Both the position numbers and the translations under genes were made by a program. The notes under the pieces are model-generated. The model did no database searches and had not been told where the DNA came from. It saw only the letters and a program-made list of their open reading frames with translations. A stretch of DNA of 64,000 nt. It comes from Desulfococcus sp041737845. Its GTDB lineage: Bacteria > Desulfobacterota > Desulfobacteria > Desulfobacterales > Desulfococcaceae. Location of the stretch: the NCBI RefSeq assembly GCF_041737845.1, contig NZ_JBGSQX010000074.1, positions 58,212 through 122,211 on the forward strand, given 5' to 3'. Shown here one piece after another: positions 43,895 through 52,639 of this stretch; position 1 is the first letter of the stretch; each line of letters starts with the position of its first letter.

Positions 43895-44123
43895 ATGAAA
43901 ATGGCTGCGGCGCCGAGGGCGGCAGAATCGGATGGAGGAGACCATCGAAAAGCGCATCAATATCGAGCGCTCCGAGGAGATCGCCCGGCAGCGGGTCTGG
44001 ATCGTGGCGGCGGGTTGCCCCTTTTGTCTGTCAATGATAGAAGACGGGATGGAAGCGCTGGAAAAGGAAGAGAAGATTACAACAATGGATATCACAGCGT
44101 TCGTCGAGAAAAGCATGGTCTGA
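43895..44123 (+). pseudogene. C-terminal relic of a CCG-domain Fe-S oxidoreductase
   Basis: The frame at 43932-44123 encodes MEETIEKRINIERSEEIARQ then IVAAGCPFCLSMIEDGMEAL and MDITAFVEKS, the C-terminal part of the cysteine-rich CCG domain found in HdrD/GlpC-like and acyl-CoA-dehydrogenase-linked iron-sulfur oxidoreductases. Just upstream the CCG signature has decayed to ENGCGAEGG in another frame: a frameshift near 43929 and loss of two residues. The rest of the gene (several hundred residues) is missing. It shows the region has been losing genes. Confidence 0.6.
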
Positions 44124-44241
44124 CAACGGCCCGCGGCAATCGTGCTGGCCATGCTTTTCCGATTCGACCGCCAAGGGTTTCGGCCCGGCAGATGATGTTG
44201 GATGTCCGAACGGAGAAGCGGTAACATGGAAAAGGGGGATC

Positions 44242-46038
44242 ATGATGGATATGGGATTTTTGCAGCGGACCCGACACCTGATCAACGTGGCCCAGGGTCG
44301 GGAGAAGGCTCATCTCGCCGTGATTCATGCCACGCTCGCCAATGTCTACAGCGGCGAGTTGCTGGAAAATCAGGGCATATGCGTATGGGATCGCTGGATC
44401 GCCTACGTCGGCCAGCATCCGGACCCGGCAATCGGGCCGGATACCGCCGTCATCGATGCCCGCGGGAAAACGGTGATTCCCGGACTGATCGACGGACACA
44501 CCCACCTGGCCGGAATGTACACCGCCGATACCTTCCTGAGGTTCGTGATCCCCGGCGGGACGACGGCCATCGTGACGGAAACCGCCGAGCCGTATACGGT
44601 CTCCGGCTATCCCGGCGTGGCGGATTTCATGGAATCCTTTGCCGATCAGCCGATCCATATATACGGCACCGCCCCGCCCATCGGCTCCATCAGCGCCAAC
44701 TTTCCCCCCATCGCCATCGACGACCTGGTTCGGCTGATGGCCCGGGCCGACATGATCGGGTTGGGGGAATCCTACTGGCAGACGGTATTGGGCGCGCCGG
44801 AGCAGATGCTGCCCGTTCTGGAGACCGCGCTGTCGGCGGGAAAACGGCTGGAAGGGCACTCGGCCGGCGCCAGTGACGGCAAACTCAACGCCTATGTTGC
44901 CGCCGGGATCTCCTCCTGCCACGAGCCCATCAACGCAAAAGAGGTATTGGATCGCCTGCGTCTGGGGCTTTACGTCATGATCCGGGAAGGCAGCATTCGA
45001 AGAGACCTGGAAGAAATCGCCGCGCTGCGAAAAACGGGGGTCAACCCGCGGCGGCTCATCCTGGTCACCGACGGTGTCACGCCCGGAGAGCTTCTGGAAA
45101 GAGGGTATATGGACTATGTGGTGCAAAAAGCCATTGACTGCGGCTTTTCGCCCATGGAGGCCGTCCAGATGGCCACCCTCAACCCGGCGACCCATTTCAA
45201 TCTGGATCACCTCATCGGCGGGATTGCCCCCGGCCGATTCGCCGACATGATGATCCTGCCCGACATCCGGACCATCCGGCCGGAGCTGGTCATCGGCAAA
45301 GGGCGGGTCATCGCCAGGGAAGGCCGGTGCCTCGTCTCCCCGAGGGTCCACCGGTTTCTGCCCCTGAACCTTGACAGCGTGCATCTTCCCGCCCCGCTGG
45401 CGCCGGCGGATTTCCGGATTTCGTCTCCCCACGGCATCACGGAGACGGCCGTGAGGGTGATCGACATGATCACCGACCTGGTCAGCCTGGAGGCGCATAT
45501 CACGCTTCCCGTTATCGACGGAGAAATCCGGATGGACGTGAGCCGGGACATCATCAAGGTGGCGGCCATCAATCGCGCCAACGTCCCGGGTCAGAAATTT
45601 GTCGGTCTGATCCGCAACTTCGGGATCAAGGCCGGCGCCTTTGCCTGCAGCACCGGCTGGGATGCGGCGGACATCGTGGTCGTGGGAGCGTCGGATGCGG
45701 ACATGGCCGCTGCCGTGAACCGTGTCCACGCCCTGAAAGGCGGCGTGGTGGTCTGCCGGGACGGCGAGGTTACCGCCGAACTGGCCCTGCCGATTTTTGG
45801 CCTGATGACCCATCTGCCCATGGAGAACCTGGCAAAAATCCTGGATGCGGTGACTGCCGCGGCGCACACCCTGGGCACCGCCTTCCGGGACCCGCTGCTG
45901 AGCCTCTCCACATTGACCGGCGCCGCCATTCCATACTTGAGAATCTGCGAAGAGGGGCTGGTCAATCTGAAAAGCGGCCCGTGTCCGCTGATCGTCTCTC
46001 CGCAGCCGGAGGTTTTTTCCAGGTTTCATGGTGCATGA
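44242..46038 (+). CDS. ade: Adenine deaminase
   Basis: 598 residues of the bacterial adenine deaminase (Ade) family. GLIDGHTHLAGM carries the metal-binding HxH motif; EGHSAG, SCHEPINAKEVLDRLRLG and VTDGVTPGELLERG follow; the C-terminal IVVVGASDADMAAAVNRV domain is typical. It converts adenine to hypoxanthine. AAAGGGGG lies before the first of three close ATGs (44242, 44245, 44251). It is monocistronic as far as seen, with a dead gene upstream. Confidence 0.92.
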   Translation: MMDMGFLQRTRHLINVAQGREKAHLAVIHATLANVYSGELLENQGICVWDRWIAYVGQHPDPAIGPDTAVIDARGKTVIPGLIDGHTHLAGMYTADTFLRFVIPGGTTAIVTETAEPYTVSGYPGVADFMESFADQPIHIYGTAPPIGSISANFPPIAIDDLVRLMARADMIGLGESYWQTVLGAPEQMLPVLETALSAGKRLEGHSAGASDGKLNAYVAAGISSCHEPINAKEVLDRLRLGLYVMIREGSIRRDLEEIAALRKTGVNPRRLILVTDGVTPGELLERGYMDYVVQKAIDCGFSPMEAVQMATLNPATHFNLDHLIGGIAPGRFADMMILPDIRTIRPELVIGKGRVIAREGRCLVSPRVHRFLPLNLDSVHLPAPLAPADFRISSPHGITETAVRVIDMITDLVSLEAHITLPVIDGEIRMDVSRDIIKVAAINRANVPGQKFVGLIRNFGIKAGAFACSTGWDAADIVVVGASDADMAAAVNRVHALKGGVVVCRDGEVTAELALPIFGLMTHLPMENLAKILDAVTAAAHTLGTAFRDPLLSLSTLTGAAIPYLRICEEGLVNLKSGPCPLIVSPQPEVFSRFHGA

Positions 46039-46125
46039 TGATGTGCCGTCCGGCAGGGCCGGCCAGATCGCAAGACCCCTCTTCCCGGCATCCTTTGTTC
46101 ACGGGCTTCGCTGCTGGGGGGTGAC

Positions 46126-46944
46126 CTAAGCCCCCGTCGGGGAAGCGGGAAGGGCGGCGATAAATCGGGCCATATGGTTTAAAACAACCTCCCTTGCCTG
46201 GAGATGGGGGATGTGTCTGCACCCCGGGACCATGAAGGTCTCTACCGGACCGGAAACCTGAGAGGCGATCCCCGTAACTTGGGCCTCGGTGGCGTATTCG
46301 TCTTCCGCACCCTGGATGACCAGGAGGGGGCAGACGATCCCGTGGAGAAAATGCTCGATATTCCATCCTCGGAAGGCTGGATCGAGCCAGGTGTCCGCCC
46401 ATCGGAAAAATACCGCCCCGGTATGGTCCCCGTGGTATCGGGCCAGCTTTACAGGGAGATCGGTTTCACGGAATGCCGCCACAGCCTCTCGGATGCCCGC
46501 CAGGGTGATCTCCTCGATGAAGATATGGGCCGCCTCGGTGATGATCCCTGAGATCCGGCCCGGAAGGGTTGCGCCGGCGATCAGAGCGATGGACCCACCG
46601 TCGCTGTGGCCGATGAGAACGGCCGATGAAATGCCGCAATGGTCCAGAACCTCCGGAAGATAGACCATGGCCTCCGTCTCCTGGTAATCGGGGGGCCATT
46701 TGCCGTCGAGGTGCGAGGACTCGCCGTATCCCCTGCGGTCGTAAATGACGCCGACCCGGCCGACCGCCTCGCAGAGTCGTTCGGGGAAATCCCTCCAGAG
46801 TTCGATGCATCCCAGCCCTTCATGGAGAAAAACAAGGGGCGCGGCGTGCCGGTCTGCCTGACGGGGCTTGATTCGCCGCACCCGGAGGCAGGCGTCATGG
46901 TTCCGGACATAGAGCGTCTCATGTCTGGCGGCGGGTCGCGTCAT
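46126..46944 (-). CDS. Alpha/beta hydrolase
   Basis: 272 residues. The nucleophile elbow GHSDGGS, the oxyanion HEGLG near residue 41, a late aspartate in QGAEDEY and a histidine in CRHIPH form the catalytic triad pattern. No signal peptide. The start overlaps the stop of the RNase Z-like gene by four bases (ATGA), so the two are co-expressed. Substrate unknown; a small ester or lactone hydrolase is likely. Confidence 0.82.
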   Translation of the reverse strand: MTRPAARHETLYVRNHDACLRVRRIKPRQADRHAAPLVFLHEGLGCIELWRDFPERLCEAVGRVGVIYDRRGYGESSHLDGKWPPDYQETEAMVYLPEVLDHCGISSAVLIGHSDGGSIALIAGATLPGRISGIITEAAHIFIEEITLAGIREAVAAFRETDLPVKLARYHGDHTGAVFFRWADTWLDPAFRGWNIEHFLHGIVCPLLVIQGAEDEYATEAQVTGIASQVSGPVETFMVPGCRHIPHLQAREVVLNHMARFIAALPASPTGA

Positions 46945-47990
46945 GGCGGTCCCCCTGCCAAGAGCGGTTCCGCCCGATCGTCGTCCCTCAAGGATCCGCG
47001 ATAGGCCGCCGCCGCCTCATCGTTCAATTCATGCGCCCGGTCGGTGTACCGGGGTGAAAAGTGAAAGATGGCGAACTGCTTGGCCCGGGCCTCGCCCGCC
47101 AGCTCCCCGGCCTGGCGGGCCGTCAGGTGCAGCTTTCTTTCGGCCATCTCTCCGTCCGCGGACAGGAAAGCGGCCTCGATGAAGAGCTGATCGGCATCGG
47201 CTGCGAGCCGGAGAATCCTTTCCCGGTTGGACGGCGTCCAGGCCGCGTCGGTGACGTAGGCGATTTTCTGTCCCGGGGTGATCCGGGCGATCCCGGCGGT
47301 GAGTTCCCCAAGGCGGAACCGGCGGGTTTCGCGGCTGTCTAAGGCCGGCACGTCGATCTCCGTGTCCGGGTCGCGGTCTTCGAAGAGGGCCTTTTTGAAG
47401 CGTCCCAGCCAGGGGCCGACGGGCAGCCCCAGCTCGGTCAGCCGTTCCTTCATGATATTGACGTGAAATCGCTCCGTGAGGGCGAAACCGAGGCAGGGGA
47501 TGCCGTGATCAAGGATCTCGGCAGACACGGAAAGGGAGGCCTCCTCCAGGATTTTGCCGGTAAACGGGGCCGTGGTCGAGGGGGCCTTCGGGATAAAGCG
47601 ATCCCAGCAATGATAGGTCCGGGTGTGGATCCCCGACGGCGCGACCTCGGAGACGTGGAGGATAAAAAGGTTTTCGTAGTTTCCCACAAGATTCCATGAA
47701 TATCCCGAAAGCTTTCCCTGAACGTTCCGGTGGATCCCTTCGGGGCCGTAGAGATGGAGGGTCTTCTCCCGCCCGAGAAAGAGGCGCAGGAGCCGGTCGA
47801 AGCCGATGAAATGGTCGATATGGGTATGGGAGACGAAGACGTGGGAGATTTTCAGGATATCCCGGGCGTCGAGGGGCCGTGCGTCGCCCAGGTCGAAAAG
47901 CAGGGCGCGCTTCTCGAAAAAAAAAGGAACAAAAAGTCCGGGGTCATCAAATGGGCCGTTGATGAGCCGGGGATGAAAGGATGGCCGCAT
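46941..47990 (-). CDS. RNase Z-like metallo-beta-lactamase-fold hydrolase
   Basis: 349 residues. ISHVFVSHTHIDHFIGFDRLL is the metal site (HxHxDH), LHLYGPEGIHRNVQGKL fits the RNase Z family, AYVTDAAW gives a metal-bridging Asp, and HFSPRYTDRA gives the last histidine. The usual N-terminal GTG loop of true RNase Z is absent (it starts RPSFHPRLINGPF), so tRNA 3' processing is uncertain. It is coupled to an alpha/beta hydrolase gene downstream. Confidence 0.8.
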   Translation of the reverse strand: MRPSFHPRLINGPFDDPGLFVPFFFEKRALLFDLGDARPLDARDILKISHVFVSHTHIDHFIGFDRLLRLFLGREKTLHLYGPEGIHRNVQGKLSGYSWNLVGNYENLFILHVSEVAPSGIHTRTYHCWDRFIPKAPSTTAPFTGKILEEASLSVSAEILDHGIPCLGFALTERFHVNIMKERLTELGLPVGPWLGRFKKALFEDRDPDTEIDVPALDSRETRRFRLGELTAGIARITPGQKIAYVTDAAWTPSNRERILRLAADADQLFIEAAFLSADGEMAERKLHLTARQAGELAGEARAKQFAIFHFSPRYTDRAHELNDEAAAAYRGSLRDDDRAEPLLAGGPP

Positions 47991-48016
47991 GGGGAAAAGG
48001 GGCGGGGGCGAGTCTC

Positions 48017-48436
48017 TCAGGGAAGAAATTTTTTGACCTGGTGGTTGATGCAGTGATAAATCTCATCGTCCGAACCGTAGATGTCCACGGTGTCTTTATG
48101 ATTGATCAGCTTTTCAATCACGAAAGCGGTCAGATACAGGCTCACGATATGGGGGTTGGTGACGATTTTGCGAAATGGCGCCACTTCGTAGTCCACATCG
48201 AAGTCCTCCGCGTAGCTCAGTGTCTCCAGCGCTTTGTGAATCTGCTCCTCGAGGCCGTTTTTGTTGGTCGTCTCGACCAGTTTGTTTTCGATGAGCTTCA
48301 TGGCTACCTGATTGCTCATCTGGTCGATATGATCCCGAATGCCGTTGATGGCCATGTGGCGGGCTCGTTCCTTTGAGGATTCGATTTTCGAGAGAATCGA
48401 CGATTCTCGCGTGCTGGGGCGAAATACCTTTGCCAT
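48017..48436 (-). CDS. Conserved hypothetical protein
   Basis: 139 residues, mainly helical and charged, with no signal peptide, membrane helix or cysteine pair. A basic N-terminal helix (RESSILSKIESSKERARHMA) may bind nucleic acid. Not recognised. The gene lies 26 bases upstream of the RNase Z-like gene and is the first of that three-gene minus-strand run; it has a good promoter and a palindrome in its leader. Confidence 0.7.
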   Translation of the reverse strand: MAKVFRPSTRESSILSKIESSKERARHMAINGIRDHIDQMSNQVAMKLIENKLVETTNKNGLEEQIHKALETLSYAEDFDVDYEVAPFRKIVTNPHIVSLYLTAFVIEKLINHKDTVDIYGSDDEIYHCINHQVKKFLP

Positions 48437-48463
48437 GGGACATTCCCTTCGTAATATGAATAA

Positions 48464-48481
48464 GACTGAATCAGTTCAGTC
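48464..48481. promoter_or_regulatory. 18-bp palindrome in the leader of the hypothetical gene
   Basis: GACTGAA-TCAG-TTCAGTC, 7-bp perfect arms, lies at about +2 to +20 of the predicted transcript, 28 bases before the start codon. It may be a repressor operator. Confidence 0.4.
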
Positions 48482-48489
48482 GAAAATAA

Positions 48490-48518
48490 ATAATACTGTC
48501 AGGTCCTTCAGATTGCAA
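48490..48518 (-). promoter_or_regulatory. Candidate sigma70 promoter
   Basis: On the minus strand TTGCAA (48518-48513), 17 bases, TATTAT (48495-48490). It starts the run hypothetical protein / RNase Z-like / hydrolase, just after the recJ stop. Confidence 0.5.
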
Positions 48519-48527
48519 GGAAAATGT

Positions 48528-50237
48528 TCAGGTTTCCTCGATCAGGATCTGGGTTGTTTTTTTCCCGTTCCACCAGTTCCATCGCAGACGATAGGCGATC
48601 TTCTCAAACCGCTCCGGACGTTCGACCGGATCGACGTTGAATTGTATGGCCCCCACGCTTTTTCCCTCGGGGTCTTTGGATTGAACCAGGGTCATCTGGC
48701 GGTGGCATTTCCCCACGATCCTGTGGTCGGCCACCCGAACGTGCGCGGCCATGAAAAGCGGCTCGGGGTTGCCTTCCCCGAAGGGCGTAAGGCGTGCGAT
48801 CTCGTTCACCAGGGCGTCGGTGATTCCCGCAAAATCGAGTTCGCAGTCGATGGCGACGGCCCGTGAAAAGCATTGGGGGCGGCTGGTTTCCGAGACGACC
48901 CGCTCGAATTTGTCTTCGAACCTCCGGATATCGTCTCTGCCGATCTGCAGCCCGGCCGCCATGGGGTGTCCGCCGAAGGCCTTGAGGTGGCCGGCGCATT
49001 TTTTCAGGCAGCCGTGAAGGTTGATGCCCGGGATGCTCCTGCCCGAACCTTTTGCGATGGATGTGCGGGTGGAGATGAGGATGACGGGCCGGAAAAAACG
49101 GTCCACCAGCTTGGACGCGACGATCCCCAGGATGCCCTCGTGCCAGTTCGAATGAAAGAGGACCAGGCTTTTTCGATCGAGTAGATGGGGGTGCCTGTCG
49201 ATGTAGGCCATCGCCTGATCGAGCATCTCCTTTTCGGCTTCCTGGCGCTTGCGGTTCATCCGGTGGAGGGTGGCGGCGATCTCTTCGGCTTCCCGTTCGG
49301 TTTTCGCGGTGAGCAGGTCCACGGCCAGGCCGGCGTGGCCCATCCGGCCGGCGGCGTTGAGCCTCGGCGCCAGCCGGAAGGCGATGTCGTCCATATCGAC
49401 CTGGCGGCCTTTGATCCCGGATATCCGGATGAGGGCCGATAGCCCCGGCCGGGTCCCCTGGTTGATGATGTCGAGCCCCATCCTGGAGAGAATGCGGTTT
49501 TCGCGGATCATGGGCACCATGTCGGCCGCGGTGCCCAGCGCCACCAGGTCGCAGAAATGCTTCAGGTTGGGCTCCGGGCGGTGCCCCCAGAAATCGATCT
49601 CCCGAAGGTGTTTGCGCAGATGGATCAGGAGGGTGAAGACGACCCCGACGCCGGCGAGGTGGTCTAATCCGGCCCCGCAGTCATTCCGCCTCGGGTTGAC
49701 CACCGCCACGGCGGGCGGCGGCGTATCGATGGTGTGATGGTCGGTGATGATGACGTCTATGCCGCTGTCGATGGCGGCCTGAACCGAATCGTGGCGGCTC
49801 GAACCGCAGTCTACGGTGATGATCAGGTCGATCTCCGCCGGAAGGGCCACCCCGAAGATATGCGTCACCTGGAGGTCATACCCCTCTTTGGTCCGATGGG
49901 GGATGTAATAGGAGACGTCCGCGTCGGCATATCTCAAAAATTCGAGGAGGAGGGTGACGGCCGTGACGCCGTCCACGTCGTAGTCCCCGAAGATCAGGAT
50001 CTTCTCCCGGCCCGAGATGGCCCGGACGATGCGCCGTACGGCCGCATCCATGTCCGTGATGTCAAAGGGCGGACAAAGGTCCTTCAACGACGCGTTCATG
50101 AAATTTTCGGCATCTATCCCTTCGAGAATGTTCCGGTTGACCAGAACGGCGGCGGTGACCGGGCTGCAGCCGATCGCCGCCTGGAGCGCCCTGACCGCTT
50201 CGGGATCGGGGGTTTTTAACAGCCATTCCTTTTTCAT
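48528..50237 (-). CDS. recJ: Single-stranded-DNA-specific exonuclease RecJ
   Basis: About 569 residues. The DHH-family motifs are intact: GDYDVDG, IITVDCGSS, IITDHHT and AGVGVVF, and the DHHA1 part has GGHPMAAG; an OB-fold ends the chain. RecJ degrades single-stranded DNA 5' to 3' in recombination and mismatch repair with manganese. Start ATG 50237 is preferred to 50249, though neither has a strong site. It is divergent from the DUF4911-miaB run. Confidence 0.93.
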   Translation of the reverse strand: MKKEWLLKTPDPEAVRALQAAIGCSPVTAAVLVNRNILEGIDAENFMNASLKDLCPPFDITDMDAAVRRIVRAISGREKILIFGDYDVDGVTAVTLLLEFLRYADADVSYYIPHRTKEGYDLQVTHIFGVALPAEIDLIITVDCGSSRHDSVQAAIDSGIDVIITDHHTIDTPPPAVAVVNPRRNDCGAGLDHLAGVGVVFTLLIHLRKHLREIDFWGHRPEPNLKHFCDLVALGTAADMVPMIRENRILSRMGLDIINQGTRPGLSALIRISGIKGRQVDMDDIAFRLAPRLNAAGRMGHAGLAVDLLTAKTEREAEEIAATLHRMNRKRQEAEKEMLDQAMAYIDRHPHLLDRKSLVLFHSNWHEGILGIVASKLVDRFFRPVILISTRTSIAKGSGRSIPGINLHGCLKKCAGHLKAFGGHPMAAGLQIGRDDIRRFEDKFERVVSETSRPQCFSRAVAIDCELDFAGITDALVNEIARLTPFGEGNPEPLFMAAHVRVADHRIVGKCHRQMTLVQSKDPEGKSVGAIQFNVDPVERPERFEKIAYRLRWNWWNGKKTTQILIEET

Positions 50238-50363
50238 AGCGGGCCACATTAGCGTATCCGGAAAAAATCGACAACCCCAAATCCAAGGGGGCGCGTCCGC
50301 CGGCCGTCGCCAACTTTTCTGTTGAACACGGCGAGAGGATGATGCTACCCTTTACATCACACC

Positions 50364-50627
50364 ATGAGGGATATATTTTTGGAAACTATCAAAAAATTTT
50401 TTCGTGTCGACCGAAGGGAGATTGCCTTTCTCAAATTTGTTCTGGAAGCCTGCGACGGCATCGCCACGATGCGAACGATCGACGGGCCGTCGGAGACGGT
50501 CCTGCTGTCCATATCGCCGGGGTGTGAACATGAGGTTGACTCAGTGCTGCGGGGTCTCGGAAAAGAGATCCTGATGGAGCGGGTGGCGCCGGAGGCTAGG
50601 TTTGTCAGAAGATCCCATGAATACTAA
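50364..50627 (+). CDS. DUF4911-like small protein
   Basis: 87 residues: FRVDRREIAFLKFVLEACDGIATMRTIDG and APG-type ISPGCEHEVDSVLRGLGKEI, matching the DUF4911 pattern of delta-proteobacteria (ligand-binding ACT-like appearance by eye). Its end overlaps the start of miaB by 11 bases, so both are on one transcript. Function unknown. Confidence 0.65.
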   Translation: MRDIFLETIKKFFRVDRREIAFLKFVLEACDGIATMRTIDGPSETVLLSISPGCEHEVDSVLRGLGKEILMERVAPEARFVRRSHEY

Positions 50628-52068
50628 AAAATTGTTTATCCAGACCATTGGGTGCCAGATGAATGTCTACGATTCCGAAAAGATCGTCGACCTGCTGAAA
50701 CCCATGGGTTACCAGCCATCGGACACCCTGGCCGAAGCGGACCTGGTCGTTCTCAACACCTGCGCCATTCGTGAAAAGGCGGCGCAGAAAGCCTTCAGCT
50801 TCCTGGGGCGCCTGACCGAACTCAAGCGCAGAAACCCCGGGATGATCATCGCCGTCGGAGGCTGTGTGGCCCAGCAGGAGGGCCGCGGCATTCTCAAGCG
50901 GGTGCCCCTGCTCGACATCGTCTTCGGAACCCAGGCCGTCGGACGGCTTCCCGGAATGATCCGACGGGTGGCGTCGAACCGGTGCCGGATCGTCGATGTC
51001 GAGATGACCCCGGACATCGCCGAGTTCGAGATCCCCGACGCCGATCGGCAACGGGGGAGCATATCCCGGTTCGTCACCATCATGCAGGGCTGCGACAATT
51101 TCTGCACCTACTGCGTCGTTCCCCATGTGCGGGGCCGTGAGGCCAGCCGGAGACCCGAACAGATCCTCCGGGAAATCCGCGCCCTGGTCGACGCGGGCGT
51201 GCGCGAGGTGACGCTCCTGGGCCAGAATGTCAACAGCTACGGGAAGAAGGAAGGCCTCATCCCGTTTCATGAGCTTCTTTCGGGGATCAACGATATCGAC
51301 GGCCTCTGGCGCATCCGATTCACCACCTCCCATCCCAAGGACCTCTCCCCGGAATTGATGGAAGCCTTCCGGAGCCTGGGGAAGCTCTGCCCCCACATTC
51401 ACCTGCCGGTTCAATCGGGGTCGGATGCCGTGCTGAAGCGGATGCACCGGCGGTATACGCGAGGAACCTACCTGGAAAAGGTCGACCGGCTCAGGGCGAT
51501 CCGCCCTGACATCGCCATCACCTCGGATATCATCGTCGGTTTTCCGGGGGAGACGCGGGCCGACTTCGAAGAGACCCTCGACCTGGTCCGGGCGGTCGGA
51601 TTTGACGGCCTGTTCGCATTCATGTATTCCGACCGACCCAATGCGCCGGCCGCGGGGTTTGCGGACAAGGTGGCCGATATGGAGAAAGCGGCCCGCCTTC
51701 AGGTGCTTCTGAGCCTCCAGGAAAACCAAACGCTCCTGCAAAACCGGGCCCTCGAAGGGACGGTCCAGGAGGTCCTGGTGGATGGCCCGAGCCGGCGCCA
51801 TGGCGGGGCGGATGCAGAGATGCCCGATGCCGGGGGCGACGCTTTCGAGAAGGATGCCCCCCGGGCGGTCCTCCAATGGGGCGGCCGGACGCCCGGCAAC
51901 AAGATCGTTCATTTCACCCTTCCGGACGACGACTGTGCGCCTGCCGGGGACATCACGGGGGAGCGGATCCTTGTGCGGATCGAGGATGCTTTCTGTCATT
52001 CACTTCGCGGAAGGCCGGTACCCGCGGGTACACGCCGCCTGAAAGGAGAAACATGCCATGCTGCATAA
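50617..52068 (+). CDS. miaB: tRNA-2-methylthio-N6-dimethylallyladenosine synthase
   Basis: About 483 residues. The N-terminal MTTase domain has the cluster cysteines in QTIGCQMN, NTCAIRE and GGCVAQQ; the radical-SAM core has GCDNFCTYCVVPHVRGRE; a TRAM domain with GRTPGNKIVHF ends it. It adds a methylthio group to i6A37 in tRNA. ATG 50617 is taken; a TTG at 50602 with GGAGG six bases upstream is an alternative start adding five residues. The TRAM part carries an extra acidic loop of about 25 residues (around GGADAEMPDAGG). Stop overlaps the next gene. Confidence 0.95.
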   Translation: MNTKKLFIQTIGCQMNVYDSEKIVDLLKPMGYQPSDTLAEADLVVLNTCAIREKAAQKAFSFLGRLTELKRRNPGMIIAVGGCVAQQEGRGILKRVPLLDIVFGTQAVGRLPGMIRRVASNRCRIVDVEMTPDIAEFEIPDADRQRGSISRFVTIMQGCDNFCTYCVVPHVRGREASRRPEQILREIRALVDAGVREVTLLGQNVNSYGKKEGLIPFHELLSGINDIDGLWRIRFTTSHPKDLSPELMEAFRSLGKLCPHIHLPVQSGSDAVLKRMHRRYTRGTYLEKVDRLRAIRPDIAITSDIIVGFPGETRADFEETLDLVRAVGFDGLFAFMYSDRPNAPAAGFADKVADMEKAARLQVLLSLQENQTLLQNRALEGTVQEVLVDGPSRRHGGADAEMPDAGGDAFEKDAPRAVLQWGGRTPGNKIVHFTLPDDDCAPAGDITGERILVRIEDAFCHSLRGRPVPAGTRRLKGETCHAA

Positions 52069-52558
52069 AGTGAGCATCGCCGGTCTGACCATGGACCCCA
52101 CCTCCAATACGCCGATCATCATTCTGAAGTCGGATAAAGACGACCATACCATACCGATCTGGATCGGGCTGCTGGAGGCGACATCCATTGTTTCGGCCCT
52201 GCAGAACATAAAATTCGACCGTCCCATGACCCATGACCTGTTCAAGAATTTTTTCGACACCCTGAACATCAAGGTCACCAAGATCGAGGTCTGCGACCTC
52301 AAGGACAACACCTTCTATGCGAGGATTCACCTGGTGGCGGGCGACGCCACCGCCTTCGACATGGACGCCCGCCCCAGCGACGCCATCGCCATCGCCGTCC
52401 GGACCGGCGCGCCCATTTTCGTGGATGAGAAGGTCATTGAAAAATCCGGCGTGCCCGCCGGCCAGGTGGAGGTCCTCGATGAAAGCGAAGAAGGGAAGAA
52501 GTGGGCGGAATACCTTGAAAAACTGTCACCCGACGATTTCGGCAAATACAAGGTCTAA
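52058..52558 (+). CDS. Bifunctional nuclease (BFN/DUF151) family protein
   Basis: 166 residues: VSIAGLTMDPTSNTPIIILK, IPIWIGLLEATSI, THDLFKNFF and ARPSDAIAIAVRTGAPIFVDEKVIEKSG are the DUF151 blocks. Plant and bacterial members are described as having DNase/RNase activity. AAAGGAG comes before the ATG, which lies inside the 3' end of miaB (11-base overlap), so the pair is translated together. A role in RNA processing with MiaB is possible but not shown. Confidence 0.85.
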   Translation: MLHKVSIAGLTMDPTSNTPIIILKSDKDDHTIPIWIGLLEATSIVSALQNIKFDRPMTHDLFKNFFDTLNIKVTKIEVCDLKDNTFYARIHLVAGDATAFDMDARPSDAIAIAVRTGAPIFVDEKVIEKSGVPAGQVEVLDESEEGKKWAEYLEKLSPDDFGKYKV

Positions 52559-52588
52559 GGCGGGCCCGGGGGCGTCCCCGCAGCCCCC

Positions 52589-52636
52589 GGGCCGGCGCGA
52601 AACGAGGCCGCCGGGCCGGCGCGAAACGAGGCCGCC
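52589..52636. repeat. Two tandem copies of a 24-bp unit
   Basis: GGGCCGGCGCGAAACGAGGC plus CGCC repeats exactly twice in the gap between two convergent genes. Probably a replication-slippage product. Confidence 0.9.
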
Positions 52637-52639
52637 GCG

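Noticed and set aside
44092..46029. A 645-codon minus-strand frame across the adenine deaminase gene
   Set aside because: Antisense of a gene with intact metal-binding motifs; no recognizable domain.
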